A DNA stretch of 64,000 nt. It comes from Bdellovibrionales bacterium CG12_big_fil_rev_8_21_14_0_65_38_15. Lineage in GTDB: Bacteria > Bdellovibrionota > Bacteriovoracia > Bacteriovoracales > Bacteriovoracaceae. The stretch covers positions 60,498-124,497 of the forward strand of contig PCUW01000002.1 of NCBI GenBank assembly GCA_002787775.1. The letters are read 5' to 3'. The notes beneath the pieces are model-generated. The model was not told the DNA's origin. It saw only the letters and a list, made by a program, of their open reading frames with translations, and searched no databases. The position numbers and the translations under genes are program-made. This document shows, in pieces, positions 26,826 through 34,849 of this stretch. Position 1 is the first letter of the stretch. The number at the start of each line of letters is the position of its first letter.

Positions 26826-27273
26826 TTATACTTCCTTCAATCTGCCACGTGGGGAGTTGAATATTAGTTTCTTGAGTTAAGAGCTGATTCAGCGTTAAGA
26901 CGTCTAGAAAACTGTTAACGTGTTTGTTTAACGTTGTAATCGGAGTAACGATATTGCAGGTGCCATGCAGTTCGCAGCGACCATTATTTTTAGTACAGAC
27001 ATCTTCGTTTTCTTGGCCTTCAATCACACGATTGAGTTGCATAAAGCTAATCATGGATAGATCCATGCACAACACATAGCCGCCCTTGATGCCTTTAATT
27101 GAACTTAACCAGCCAGCTTGATTCATTGCTTGCAGAACTTTGGCCATGGTGTCGAATGGAGTGTTGAATTCGTCGCAAAGTTCGCGTGCAGAAGTTAGCT
27201 CATCCTTAGGTTTGGATGACATAAACTTAAGCGCCATCAGCGCGTACTCGACCTTTTTTGTGATTTTAAGCAC
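26812..27273 (-). CDS. Rrf2-family Fe-S-responsive regulator of the suf operon
   Basis: This 153-aa protein has a winged helix-turn-helix of Rrf2/IscR type (residues 1-70: [42 protein letters not shown]). A cysteine cluster, [15 protein letters not shown] (Cx6Cx5C, about residues 92-106), is placed like the cluster ligands of IscR (Cx5Cx5C). It should sense Fe-S status and repress or activate the operon it heads. It starts at a GTG (27271-27273) after a weak GGGG site, and its end overlaps sufB by 14 bp. A repeat element lies in the 106-bp upstream gap. Confidence 0.9.
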   Translation of the reverse strand: MLKITKKVEYALMALKFMSSKPKDELTSARELCDEFNTPFDTMAKVLQAMNQAGWLSSIKGIKGGYVLCMDLSMISFMQLNRVIEGQENEDVCTKNNGRCELHGTCNIVTPITTLNKHVNSFLDVLTLNQLLTQETNIQLPTWQIEGSINGIR

Positions 27274-27310
27274 TTAAAGCCCCATTTATTAATAATTACA
27301 ACTTCTTATC

Positions 27311-27366
27311 TTGAAATAGGGTATTTGAAAACCTATTTTCAATCGAAGTCTAACATAAATAGGGTA
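27311..27366. promoter_or_regulatory. Repeat element upstream of the suf operon (candidate Rrf2 operator)
   Basis: AAATAGGGTA occurs twice as an exact direct repeat (27314-27323 and 27357-27366), 43 bp apart, close to four helical turns. The first copy is also one arm of an inverted repeat: TTGAAATAGG (27311-27320) and CCTATTTTCAA (27332-27342), which match except for one inserted A. The element fills most of the gap upstream of the Rrf2 regulator gene. It is not the known IscR type I consensus. Confidence 0.5.
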
Positions 27367-27379
27367 AAAATTAACTTAT

Positions 27380-27628
27380 TTAGGCTGCGCGAACTTTATT
27401 TGTTTCAGTCTTAAGTGCTTCAAACCATAGATAGTCTAATTCACGATCTTTTGAGTGAGTTAGACATTCTTCCACCAAGTAAGCAAAAGCCTGCCAAGGT
27501 GTCTTTCCATCTTTGGTCATTAATTCAATTGTCCACTTGGCTTGTTCAGTTGGTTTATCCCAACCGTAGTAGCTTGAAATCTTTTCTAGGATCTGTGGGT
27601 AGGTATTAAAAATATTTTGAGTCGTCAT
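27380..27628 (-). CDS. Small hypothetical protein
   Basis: This 82-aa protein with many aromatic and charged residues (SYYGWDKPTEQAKWTIELM, YLVEECLTH) and no signal peptide has a very strong ribosome binding site, AAGGAGGT. Its spacing fits the second of two tandem ATGs (27626-27628) better than the first. It lies upstream of the suf regulator on the same strand but across the 106-bp repeat-bearing gap, so it is probably a separate unit. Function unknown. Confidence 0.6.
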   Translation of the reverse strand: MTTQNIFNTYPQILEKISSYYGWDKPTEQAKWTIELMTKDGKTPWQAFAYLVEECLTHSKDRELDYLWFEALKTETNKVRAA

Positions 27629-27722
27629 CATGACCTCCTTAACAACTTATCTTCTAGTTCCTTCATGGGACTCGGTCGGGTAGTATACATGAATGAAACA
27701 ACCATGGCGACAGGATTAGTAA

Positions 27723-28610
27723 ATGCCTTATTTGTTTGGTCAACTTCAAGATGAAAAAACAGCAGCTTTGATTTGTAAGCGCCTCGGTGATCGTGGAATT
27801 ACCGCGCAATATACTCGGGCAAATGATGGCTCGATTGGATTATTTGTTGATAAGGAAGAAGAGTTTGTTCTTGCTCACGATATCTACCGTGTCAGCGTTG
27901 GTATGCCTCCAAAATTTGAAATACCCAAAGAAACAATCGAGATGGCAAAAATTCCATTTGGATTATTAACCAAAGGAATCATTCTCGTTTGTGTATCAAT
28001 CTCTATCTTGATGTGGATAGGTGATGCTTCAGTCATAAGATCAACGCTTCTGATTTCAAAATATACGCAAGGGCTTGATGAGATCTTGAATGAAGGTCAG
28101 TGGTGGCGCCTGTTTACACCAGCACTAGTTCATTTTGGAATCATGCATATTCTTTTTAATATGTTGTGGTTTAAAAGCCTTGGCAGCATGATCGAGTTTA
28201 CGCGCGGAAAATACTTTTTTGCGGGTTTAATTCTTGTCAGTGCTGTTTTTTCCAATCTTTTTCAGTGGTGGTTTAAAGGCCCAAGTTTTGGTGGGATGAG
28301 TGGAGTTGTGTATTCGCTTTTAGGTTTTATTTGGATGGTTAAAACATTTAACCCCAAAGAGGAGTTCTCTCTTCCTAAGCAAGATGTTTATATGATGATT
28401 GGCTGGTTTGTTTTATGTCTTACGGGATTACTGGGGCCAATTGCTAACTTTGCCCATGCCGGTGGATTATTTGTTGGTATGGTGGCGGGGATTTTTTGTG
28501 GAATTCAATCGAGCGAAGAGTACAGAATTGTTGATGTCTTAAAATATGTAAGCGCATCAATTGTAGTTATTATTGGAACAATCTTTGTCGAGTTAACTTT
28601 TAATCTCTAG
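27723..28610 (+). CDS. Rhomboid-family intramembrane serine protease (GlpG-like)
   Basis: This 295-aa protein has a small N-terminal cytosolic domain (about residues 1-75, like the GlpG N-domain). About six transmembrane helices follow. Rhomboid hallmarks are present: WWRLFTPALVHFGIMHILFN (the L1 loop WR motif and the HxxxN region), the catalytic Ser in GGMSGVVYSLLG (about residue 200) and the catalytic His in NFAHAGGLFVG (about 250). It would cut transmembrane substrates in the inner membrane. It overlaps the convergent gene at 28600 by 11 bp. Confidence 0.93.
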   Translation: MPYLFGQLQDEKTAALICKRLGDRGITAQYTRANDGSIGLFVDKEEEFVLAHDIYRVSVGMPPKFEIPKETIEMAKIPFGLLTKGIILVCVSISILMWIGDASVIRSTLLISKYTQGLDEILNEGQWWRLFTPALVHFGIMHILFNMLWFKSLGSMIEFTRGKYFFAGLILVSAVFSNLFQWWFKGPSFGGMSGVVYSLLGFIWMVKTFNPKEEFSLPKQDVYMMIGWFVLCLTGLLGPIANFAHAGGLFVGMVAGIFCGIQSSEEYRIVDVLKYVSASIVVIIGTIFVELTFNL

Positions 28611-29016
28611 AACACTGAGAAATCCACTCACCATTTAAGTAGTGAGCATAACCCCAAAACCAAAGTATTGAGTCTGTGGTAGATTTTATTTCAACTTCGT
28701 TAGGATAGAGTTCAGGAATAACTCCGTTATACGAATAACACCAACCGAATGACTTCATTTCTTGATCACTAATAATAACTAAAGCATCTAGTCCTAACGG
28801 TGAATTTAAAACAGAATTTAATCCAAGCTCACTGCCTTGATAATCCACTTGGTAAAGCTCAAGCATTTCAATCGTTAATTGACCGACAGATTTACCTAAA
28901 TCACTTTGTTTAAGCGGAAGATTAAAAGCATGGACACCATCATGAGAAACTAAGCTTAGCGTGGCACTAGCATTTAGAGTGAAGAAGAAAGCAGCAAGGA
29001 GTGTAAGAATTTTCAT
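28600..29016 (-). CDS. Hypothetical exported protein (weakly DUF4430-like)
   Basis: This 138-aa protein has a signal peptide (MKILTLLAAFFFTLNASA). The mature part shows VGQLTIEMLELYQVDY, FGWCYSYNG and a C-terminal STTDSILWFWGYAHY. This recalls the layout of the DUF4430/cobalamin-binding-like domain (a VNG segment then GD.I.W.Y), but the match is loose. Two cysteines (GWCYS and SQCSRD) could pair. It overlaps the DUF1304 gene by 4 bp, indicating one transcript, and overlaps the convergent rhomboid gene by 11 bp. Confidence 0.6.
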   Translation of the reverse strand: MKILTLLAAFFFTLNASATLSLVSHDGVHAFNLPLKQSDLGKSVGQLTIEMLELYQVDYQGSELGLNSVLNSPLGLDALVIISDQEMKSFGWCYSYNGVIPELYPNEVEIKSTTDSILWFWGYAHYLNGEWISQCSRD

Positions 29017-29378
29017 AGACTGCTTGATAGTACGAGAAGCAGAGCTAGTAAAGCCGGAAGGGCTTGGACAAAAAAGATTTTCTTATTCACGCTATAAGCG
29101 CCGTAGATACCTGCAATGACGACACAAGCAAGAAAGAAAGCCTTAAACTGAAGGGCTGTTTCTGGACTTGAAACAAGTAATCCCCAGATCAAGCCAGCGC
29201 TTAGAAAGCCGTTGTACAGACCTTGATTAGAGGCTAGGACCTTTGAAGCCTCAGCCTTATCAAGGGATTGAGCAAAGACTTTAAGTCCAAGTGGCTTGGT
29301 CCAAAAAAACATTTCTAGCACCAAAAAATAAACATGAAGAGCGGCGACTAAAGCAACAAGGATATTGGCTATCATCAT
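29013..29378 (-). CDS. DUF1304-family membrane protein
   Basis: This 121-aa protein is very hydrophobic with about four transmembrane helices. It has the DUF1304 pattern: ALHVYFLVLEMFFWTKPLG, then NQGLYNGFLSAGLIWGL and a helix with VVIAGIYGAYSVNKKI. The family has no proven function. It lies 2 bp after argS and overlaps the next exported-protein gene by 4 bp, so all three are probably co-transcribed. Confidence 0.85.
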   Translation of the reverse strand: MMIANILVALVAALHVYFLVLEMFFWTKPLGLKVFAQSLDKAEASKVLASNQGLYNGFLSAGLIWGLLVSSPETALQFKAFFLACVVIAGIYGAYSVNKKIFFVQALPALLALLLVLSSSL

Positions 29379-29379
29379 T

Positions 29380-31134
29380 TCACATTCTCTTTGGTGCAGT
29401 AATGCCTAGAGCAGCAAGGCCGTGCTCAAGAATACCACCAGTGGCTTTAGCTAGAGCTAGTCTAGCTTGTTTTAATTCGTTTGTTTCAGCTTTACCAATA
29501 GGGCACTCAACATAAAAACTATTAAAGAGTCTGGATAAATCGTAGAGATAAGAGCAAAGTCCGATAGTTTTTAAATCATTCCATCCTTTCTCGATAATAT
29601 CATTGTAGCGTGAAATTTTAGAAGCCAGCATCAACTCAGCATTGGTTTTAAGTTGGGTGAAATCAATATTTTCTTCAACTGGTCCTAGCTTATCAACCAG
29701 TGAAGTAATTCTGGCTCTAGCATACTGAAGATAGGGTCCAGTTTCTCCATCAAGTTTTAACCATTCATCCATATCGAATACAATTTTGCGATTGTTATCA
29801 ACGCGAACCATGCCATAGATAATCGCTCCACCAGCGACAGCGTGAGCAGTCTGTTTGATCTCTTCATTACTCCAGTCCCCACGGTATTTTTCAAGATAAT
29901 CAGTTGTGATCCTTGCTTCCATTTGTTCAACAAGATCCATCAAAGGAACGATATTTCCTTTTCTTGAGCTCATCGCTCCATCAGGTAATTCCACCACATC
30001 ATAAGCTAAATGAAAGCAGTCCTTGGCCTGATCGAATCCAATTTTTTCCAGCACTTTAAACACTTGCTTGAAGTGATGGCTTTGACGGTTATCCACGATA
30101 TAAACTGATTTTTTGACTTTAAACTCTTCAAACTTTACTTTAGCCAGCTGAACGTCTTTAGTGGCGTAAAGTCCATTGCCGTCACTTTTAACTAATAGAC
30201 AAAATCCAAGTTTGTCGTCAGTTAAGTCCATGCCGATGGCACCGTCGTCTTTAACTAGTTTTCCTTGATCAAAGAGTTCTTTAATAAATTTAAGCGATGG
30301 AGCATCGACTTCACTTTCAAAAAACCAACGATCAAATTTCACGTCTGCCCAAGAATAGGCTTTTTCCATTAAACGAAGGGACCATTCTCTGGTTTCACGC
30401 CAAAGATCAAAGTATTCACCACTTCCTGATTCAAGCTGTTTTAAAATGGCAGTGAGTTCGGCGCGATTTTTCTCTTCTTGATCTGTGCCTAGTTCATCGT
30501 CGAGTTTATGAGACGCTTTAGTATAAATTTGTCCCAGCCAGGCTCCTTTTGTTTCAGGTGAGCCTTCAGGAATAGGAGAGTTGTTATGCTTTTTTAAATA
30601 CCACAGGCATTTAGCTACGTGAGTGCCAACATCACCTGGATAAGTCACAGAGATAATATCGGCATTAATCGATCTTCCCATTTTAATCAAAGCATTACCA
30701 AGACATAAATTTCTCATATGTCCCACGTGTAAAACTTTGTGGGTATTGGGCTGAGAATATTCAATCATCGTTTTTGGATTAGTTTCTAGGATCTCACGCT
30801 TAAAAAAGCTTTCATCTAAAACGGGATTAATGACAAGATCGCCGTACGCTTTTGCGTTAATAATAAAATTTAAATACGGTCCCGCTGCGCTAACACTTTT
30901 AAGCATGTCATCGCTTTGAATCTTTGTGGCAAGCTCAGCCGCAATGGCAGGTGGAGCTTTTTTCATGGCCTTGGCCAAACGAAAACATCCAAAAGCAAAA
31001 TGTCCCATTTCAAATTGAGGCGGCTCAACGATAGCGCTGTAGGCTTCTTCAAGAGTGAGGGTTGCTCCAAGCTCAAGGGCTGCCTTTTCGACGCGCTTTG
31101 CCAGTTCAAGAATTAAATGATTGTGAGTTTTCAT
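29380..31134 (-). CDS. argS: Arginyl-tRNA synthetase
   Basis: This 584-aa class I aminoacyl-tRNA synthetase charges tRNA-Arg in the cytoplasm. It has an N-terminal additional domain (about residues 1-110), the HIGH-like motif HKVLHVGHMRNLCLG after the family SQPNTHK segment, a degenerate KMSKS (MSSRKGNIV) and a C-terminal DALR anticodon-binding domain with LYDLSRLFNSFY. Length fits bacterial ArgS. It lies 28 bp from the divergent exported-protein gene and heads a unit with the DUF1304 gene. Confidence 0.96.
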   Translation of the reverse strand: MKTHNHLILELAKRVEKAALELGATLTLEEAYSAIVEPPQFEMGHFAFGCFRLAKAMKKAPPAIAAELATKIQSDDMLKSVSAAGPYLNFIINAKAYGDLVINPVLDESFFKREILETNPKTMIEYSQPNTHKVLHVGHMRNLCLGNALIKMGRSINADIISVTYPGDVGTHVAKCLWYLKKHNNSPIPEGSPETKGAWLGQIYTKASHKLDDELGTDQEEKNRAELTAILKQLESGSGEYFDLWRETREWSLRLMEKAYSWADVKFDRWFFESEVDAPSLKFIKELFDQGKLVKDDGAIGMDLTDDKLGFCLLVKSDGNGLYATKDVQLAKVKFEEFKVKKSVYIVDNRQSHHFKQVFKVLEKIGFDQAKDCFHLAYDVVELPDGAMSSRKGNIVPLMDLVEQMEARITTDYLEKYRGDWSNEEIKQTAHAVAGGAIIYGMVRVDNNRKIVFDMDEWLKLDGETGPYLQYARARITSLVDKLGPVEENIDFTQLKTNAELMLASKISRYNDIIEKGWNDLKTIGLCSYLYDLSRLFNSFYVECPIGKAETNELKQARLALAKATGGILEHGLAALGITAPKRM

Positions 31135-31162
31135 ATGTTATAATTAACACGGAGCTTACCCC

Positions 31163-31585
31163 ATGAGAATGCTGTTATTACATTTCTTTGCTTTTTTCCT
31201 AGTTCATAACTATGCCTTGGCACAGCCTGCGATTGATGTGTCTACCGAGCGAGAGTTACGTGAATTAGAAAAATTAAAAAACGGCGATACAGGGCCAAAA
31301 GATTTCCTGTCTGGAACGGGCATTCGTCTGTCGACGAAATATTTTAAAGGCGAAATTTTAGTTTATGACTGTGTTGATAGGCATTTTGTTTGTACTAGCC
31401 TTGAAAGTGCAACAGAGTGCCGTGAAGAGCGTGATCGTTTTCTAGCTAAAAATAGATTTGAGCTTCCGTGTGCACCTATAAAAGGCTTCAAAAGTCACGA
31501 AGAGTGCTCTGAAGAACAGTATAAGCGTGTTCACGATATTCCTGATCGCGTCTGGTGCTTTAACGAGAAAAAATTAAGATTTTAG
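31163..31585 (+). CDS. Hypothetical exported cysteine-rich protein
   Basis: This 140-aa protein has a signal peptide (MRMLLLHFFAFFLVHNYALA) and seven cysteines in the mature part (VYDCVDRHFVCTSL, ATECREER, LPCAPIKG, HEECSEE, VWCFNEK). This suggests a disulfide-stabilised periplasmic protein. GGAG precedes the ATG by 8 nt. No known domain. The gene overlaps the convergent acetyltransferase gene by 4 bp. Confidence 0.65.
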   Translation: MRMLLLHFFAFFLVHNYALAQPAIDVSTERELRELEKLKNGDTGPKDFLSGTGIRLSTKYFKGEILVYDCVDRHFVCTSLESATECREERDRFLAKNRFELPCAPIKGFKSHEECSEEQYKRVHDIPDRVWCFNEKKLRF

Positions 31586-32016
31586 ATTTTTCGAAACATT
31601 AGCAAATGCTCGCCAATAATAGGCACTTCAAACACATCACCAAATGAAGTAAATCCAGTTTTTTCGTAAAATCCGACGGCACTAACACGGGCATTACACC
31701 AAACAAGAGAGCAAAAATTCTGTTTGATGATAGGAAAGGCCGTACGAAGTAGAGCTCTTGAGTGTCCACCACCGCGGTGATCTTCAAGGGTGGCCATGCC
31801 ACGTAAGCGATATTGATCAACATCTTCAAAAGCTGGATTTCTTTCGTAGAAAAAAGAAGCCACGCTTACCAGTTTTGTTTCAACAAAAGCACCTAAGTGA
31901 AATGTTTGATCGTCTTCATCACCATCGAAGTAACACTCTTCTATGGGGCGACCTTGGCGTAAAACTTTATGCCTTAGGGAGTGAGTATCTCTTGCGCTGA
32001 TCTGTAGAACTTTCAT
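31582..32016 (-). CDS. GNAT-family N-acetyltransferase
   Basis: This is a protein of about 144 aa with the GNAT fold. Beta strand 4 carries LRGMATLEDHRGGGHSRALLRTA, where DHRGGGHS corresponds to the acetyl-CoA pyrophosphate loop (R/QxxGxG/A). A C-terminal SAVGFYEKTGFTSFGDVFEV is the typical end of the domain. The substrate is unknown. The ORF track starts at 32034; I prefer the ATG at 32014-32016 (MKVLQIS), though neither has a clear ribosome binding site. Confidence 0.85.
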   Translation of the reverse strand: MKVLQISARDTHSLRHKVLRQGRPIEECYFDGDEDDQTFHLGAFVETKLVSVASFFYERNPAFEDVDQYRLRGMATLEDHRGGGHSRALLRTAFPIIKQNFCSLVWCNARVSAVGFYEKTGFTSFGDVFEVPIIGEHLLMFRKI

Positions 32017-32050
32017 AAGAATGCAATTATGCATGGCCTAAGTATGTTTG

Positions 32051-32629
32051 TCACAATTTACTTGAGAACCTAAAAATACGCTCCATGGCAGCTTTTCCGA
32101 GGTTTTTAGAAAAGAATTCAAACACAGTGTCGGGAATACTCGAGTTTGGGCCGATCCATTTTGCGGTACCAATGAACAAGCATTTTGATTTTTCATCTTT
32201 GACGGTAATTGTGCCGACTAAACCCTTTAAAAAACCTTTTTCAAAGACAAATTCATAGATTCCAGGCTGTTCAATGCGTGGCAGTTTAAAGCTTAAAAGC
32301 ATGTCATATGGCAGAAGAATGGAGCTAAAATCAAAAAAAACTGTTTGTGACTCTTCGCTATATGAACTTTTTTTTACGAAATCGATAAAAGTTGAATATT
32401 TTTCGTAACGGCTTATTTTTTTTAGGGCAAAGCTACATTTTTTGGAATGGAGTCCATAAATTTTATAGTCGAGGCTTTGAGCTTCAGGGCCGAGCTCTTT
32501 TGAGCTTTCAACATCGCTATAAGCAAGAATGTAGCCCTCTTTGAGCTTTTTCCACATATCAGAATCAATCTGTGCGCTATGCAGCGAAGTTGAAACAAAG
32601 AATATCAATAAAAGTTTAATATGGCGCAT
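32051..32629 (-). CDS. Hypothetical exported protein (possible START/SRPBCC fold)
   Basis: This 192-aa protein has a signal peptide (MRHIKLLLIFFVSTSLHSA). Its layout, with a central YEFVFEKGFLKGLVGTITV and TAKWIGP segment and a long C-terminal helix (SIPDTVFEFFSKNLGKAAMERIF), resembles START/SRPBCC lipid-binding proteins found as exported proteins in bdellovibrios. This is a structural impression, not a motif match. Two cysteines (KKCSFA and SKCLFI). It is divergent from the topoisomerase gene. Confidence 0.6.
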   Translation of the reverse strand: MRHIKLLLIFFVSTSLHSAQIDSDMWKKLKEGYILAYSDVESSKELGPEAQSLDYKIYGLHSKKCSFALKKISRYEKYSTFIDFVKKSSYSEESQTVFFDFSSILLPYDMLLSFKLPRIEQPGIYEFVFEKGFLKGLVGTITVKDEKSKCLFIGTAKWIGPNSSIPDTVFEFFSKNLGKAAMERIFRFSSKL

Positions 32630-32712
32630 CGTTCCTTTTCGAGGGCACAGCGGCCCTTTAACCTAGAAAACACGTTACTAAAATCAGAGACTTATTGCTA
32701 GGTAATATAAAT

Positions 32713-34839
32713 ATGGCCGACATTGGAACAGTGAAACGACGCGGAAAAACAAAAGATGCTGAAATTGAGAGCAAAGATCAGCGCTGGCACGTAAGAAATC
32801 GTCTTACCTTAGTGTTTGGTTCAAACGATATTGAAGATCTTGAAACTTACACTTACACCGACAAAGGTGTTGAGTTTAAAACCGTTCCTTTTCACCAAGC
32901 AAAATCAAAAGCGATTGAAGAACTTTTAGATAACTGTATTGATGAATACTACCGCGGACACGTAACGGAAATTCATACTGTTTTAGCAAGTGATGGAAAA
33001 ACAGTAACCGTAAGAGATAACGGTATTGGTTTTCCGCTTAATAAAGTCGAGCAGGTTTATACTGAGTTTAGAACAGGTTCAAAATTTAAAGATGAAGAGA
33101 CGGATGAGAAGGGTTTTTTACATAGAACTCTTGGGCAAAACGGACTTGGTGCCGCTGCCACTTGTTTAACTTCTGATTTATTCAAAGTGACAGTTAAGCA
33201 TTATAACTCTGGAAAAGAGCAAACTTATACGTTTACTGATGGTGCACTTAAAACAGCTAAAACAAAGCCAAAAGCTTTTAAAGGCGCTTCAGGTGTAGAA
33301 GTTGAAATTCAACTGTCAAAGCAAGTTTATAAAGATAATACCGTTAATTCTGAACTTTTAAGAAAACGTATTATCGATCTTGCTTATAATAATCCAGGTC
33401 TAACGTTCACGTTTAATAAAGAAAAATTCTTGTTTAAAAAGGGTGTTTTAGAGCTTTGTGAACGGGTTGATCCGAATAATGCCCAGCTTTTAGGTGAAGA
33501 GTCTTATGTTTATGAGACGACCAACGTAAAAGGCAAAAAAGTTAAAGGTAAAATCGATCTAACCATCGCTGTTGCGGTTGATCCTGATAGTGATGAGCGT
33601 GAAAGATTCATCTCTTTTGTGAATTCTACCCCTACATACGACGGTGGATTTCACCACGATAAGGCGAAACGTCTTTTTATTAACGCGATTAAAGAAAAGT
33701 TAGAGCGTCAGGCGAAAAAAGAAAAAATCAGCTTCGTGGATAACGATATTTTGGCTGGAGCGACATTTGTTATTGGTCTAACCATGCCAAATCCTCGCTT
33801 TGAATCACAAACAAAACGTAAACTTGTACGTGATCTTAACCTTGAAAAATGTATCGATGGTTTCATGGCCAAGGCCATGGATAAATTTATTAGAAAAAAT
33901 AAAGATATGATGGAAGCTTTTGTTGAAAGAGCAAAATCTCGTACAAAATATCAGGTGCTTAAAGAAGCTTCTAAAAAAGGCAAAAAACTCAAAAAACAAA
34001 AAGTTGAAAAACTTCTTGATGCTAACGAGCGCAAAGACCGCTCAAAGTGTACGTTGTTTATTTGTGAAGGAGACTCAGCGATTGGTGGTCTTCGTTCGGC
34101 TCGAAATAAGCTTTATCAAGGCGGCATCGCTCTTCGCGGTAAGCCGATGAACGTTTCTCAATCAACCATTTCAGATATTCTTGAAAACCAAGAATTTATG
34201 GATATTACTGCGTCTGTTGGACTTACTATTGGTCAACCAGCTGAACCAAAAGATCTTCGTTATTCGAAGATTGTTTTCCTTGCTGACTCTGATGTCGACG
34301 GCGGACATATCAACACACTTTTAACTAATTTCTTCTATCATTTTTGGCCAGAATTGTTTGATCAAGGTGCTATTCAGCTAGCAAAAGCTCCACTTTTTGA
34401 GGTGGTAACGGATAAAACTGTTGAGTACGCTGAAACACCTGATGAGCTTGAATCAATGAAGAAAAAAGGTGTGAAAATTAAAGAAATTCATCGCAATAAA
34501 GGGCTAGGGGAGATGTCTCCTGAGGCCTGGAAGCATCTTCTTCAACGTGAAAACTTCACTCGAATTGATGTTGTTGATAAGAAAAATGCGCGTCAAATGC
34601 TACATGTTTGTTTCGGTAAAGACGCCAATCTTAGAAAAGATTTATTGATGGATAGTTCAAGCTCAAGAAGTAGTGAACAGATTTCTGTTTCTTCTACCTC
34701 TGGTGGGCAAAGAAAAGCCAAAGCACTAACTACAAAAGCCGCACCAGCAAAAAAAGCTGCTGCGAAAAAAGCACCAGTCAAAAAAGCTAGTGCTGCCAAG
34801 AAAGTAACAAAAAAGAAAACAGTAAAGAAAGCTAAGTAA
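32713..34839 (+). CDS. Type IIA topoisomerase B subunit (ParE/GyrB-like) with Lys-rich tail
   Basis: This 708-aa ATPase/TOPRIM subunit has a GHKL ATPase (EELLDNCIDEYYRG, VRDNGIGFP, GQNGLGAAATC), a transducer domain, and a TOPRIM with EGDSAIGGLRSARN and the metal site ADSDVDGGH. The EGDSAIGGL and LRGKPMNV forms look closer to phage T4 or eukaryotic topoisomerase II than to standard bacterial GyrB (EGDSAGGSA). The last roughly 40 residues are a basic Lys/Ala/Pro tail (KKAAAKKAPVKKAS) like histone H1. I use the ATG at 32713 (AGGT upstream) rather than the TTG at 32695. The partner subunit starts 10 bp downstream. Together they would relax or decatenate DNA. Confidence 0.85.
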   Translation: MADIGTVKRRGKTKDAEIESKDQRWHVRNRLTLVFGSNDIEDLETYTYTDKGVEFKTVPFHQAKSKAIEELLDNCIDEYYRGHVTEIHTVLASDGKTVTVRDNGIGFPLNKVEQVYTEFRTGSKFKDEETDEKGFLHRTLGQNGLGAAATCLTSDLFKVTVKHYNSGKEQTYTFTDGALKTAKTKPKAFKGASGVEVEIQLSKQVYKDNTVNSELLRKRIIDLAYNNPGLTFTFNKEKFLFKKGVLELCERVDPNNAQLLGEESYVYETTNVKGKKVKGKIDLTIAVAVDPDSDERERFISFVNSTPTYDGGFHHDKAKRLFINAIKEKLERQAKKEKISFVDNDILAGATFVIGLTMPNPRFESQTKRKLVRDLNLEKCIDGFMAKAMDKFIRKNKDMMEAFVERAKSRTKYQVLKEASKKGKKLKKQKVEKLLDANERKDRSKCTLFICEGDSAIGGLRSARNKLYQGGIALRGKPMNVSQSTISDILENQEFMDITASVGLTIGQPAEPKDLRYSKIVFLADSDVDGGHINTLLTNFFYHFWPELFDQGAIQLAKAPLFEVVTDKTVEYAETPDELESMKKKGVKIKEIHRNKGLGEMSPEAWKHLLQRENFTRIDVVDKKNARQMLHVCFGKDANLRKDLLMDSSSSRSSEQISVSSTSGGQRKAKALTTKAAPAKKAAAKKAPVKKASAAKKVTKKKTVKKAK

Positions 34840-34849
34840 AAGGTAGATA

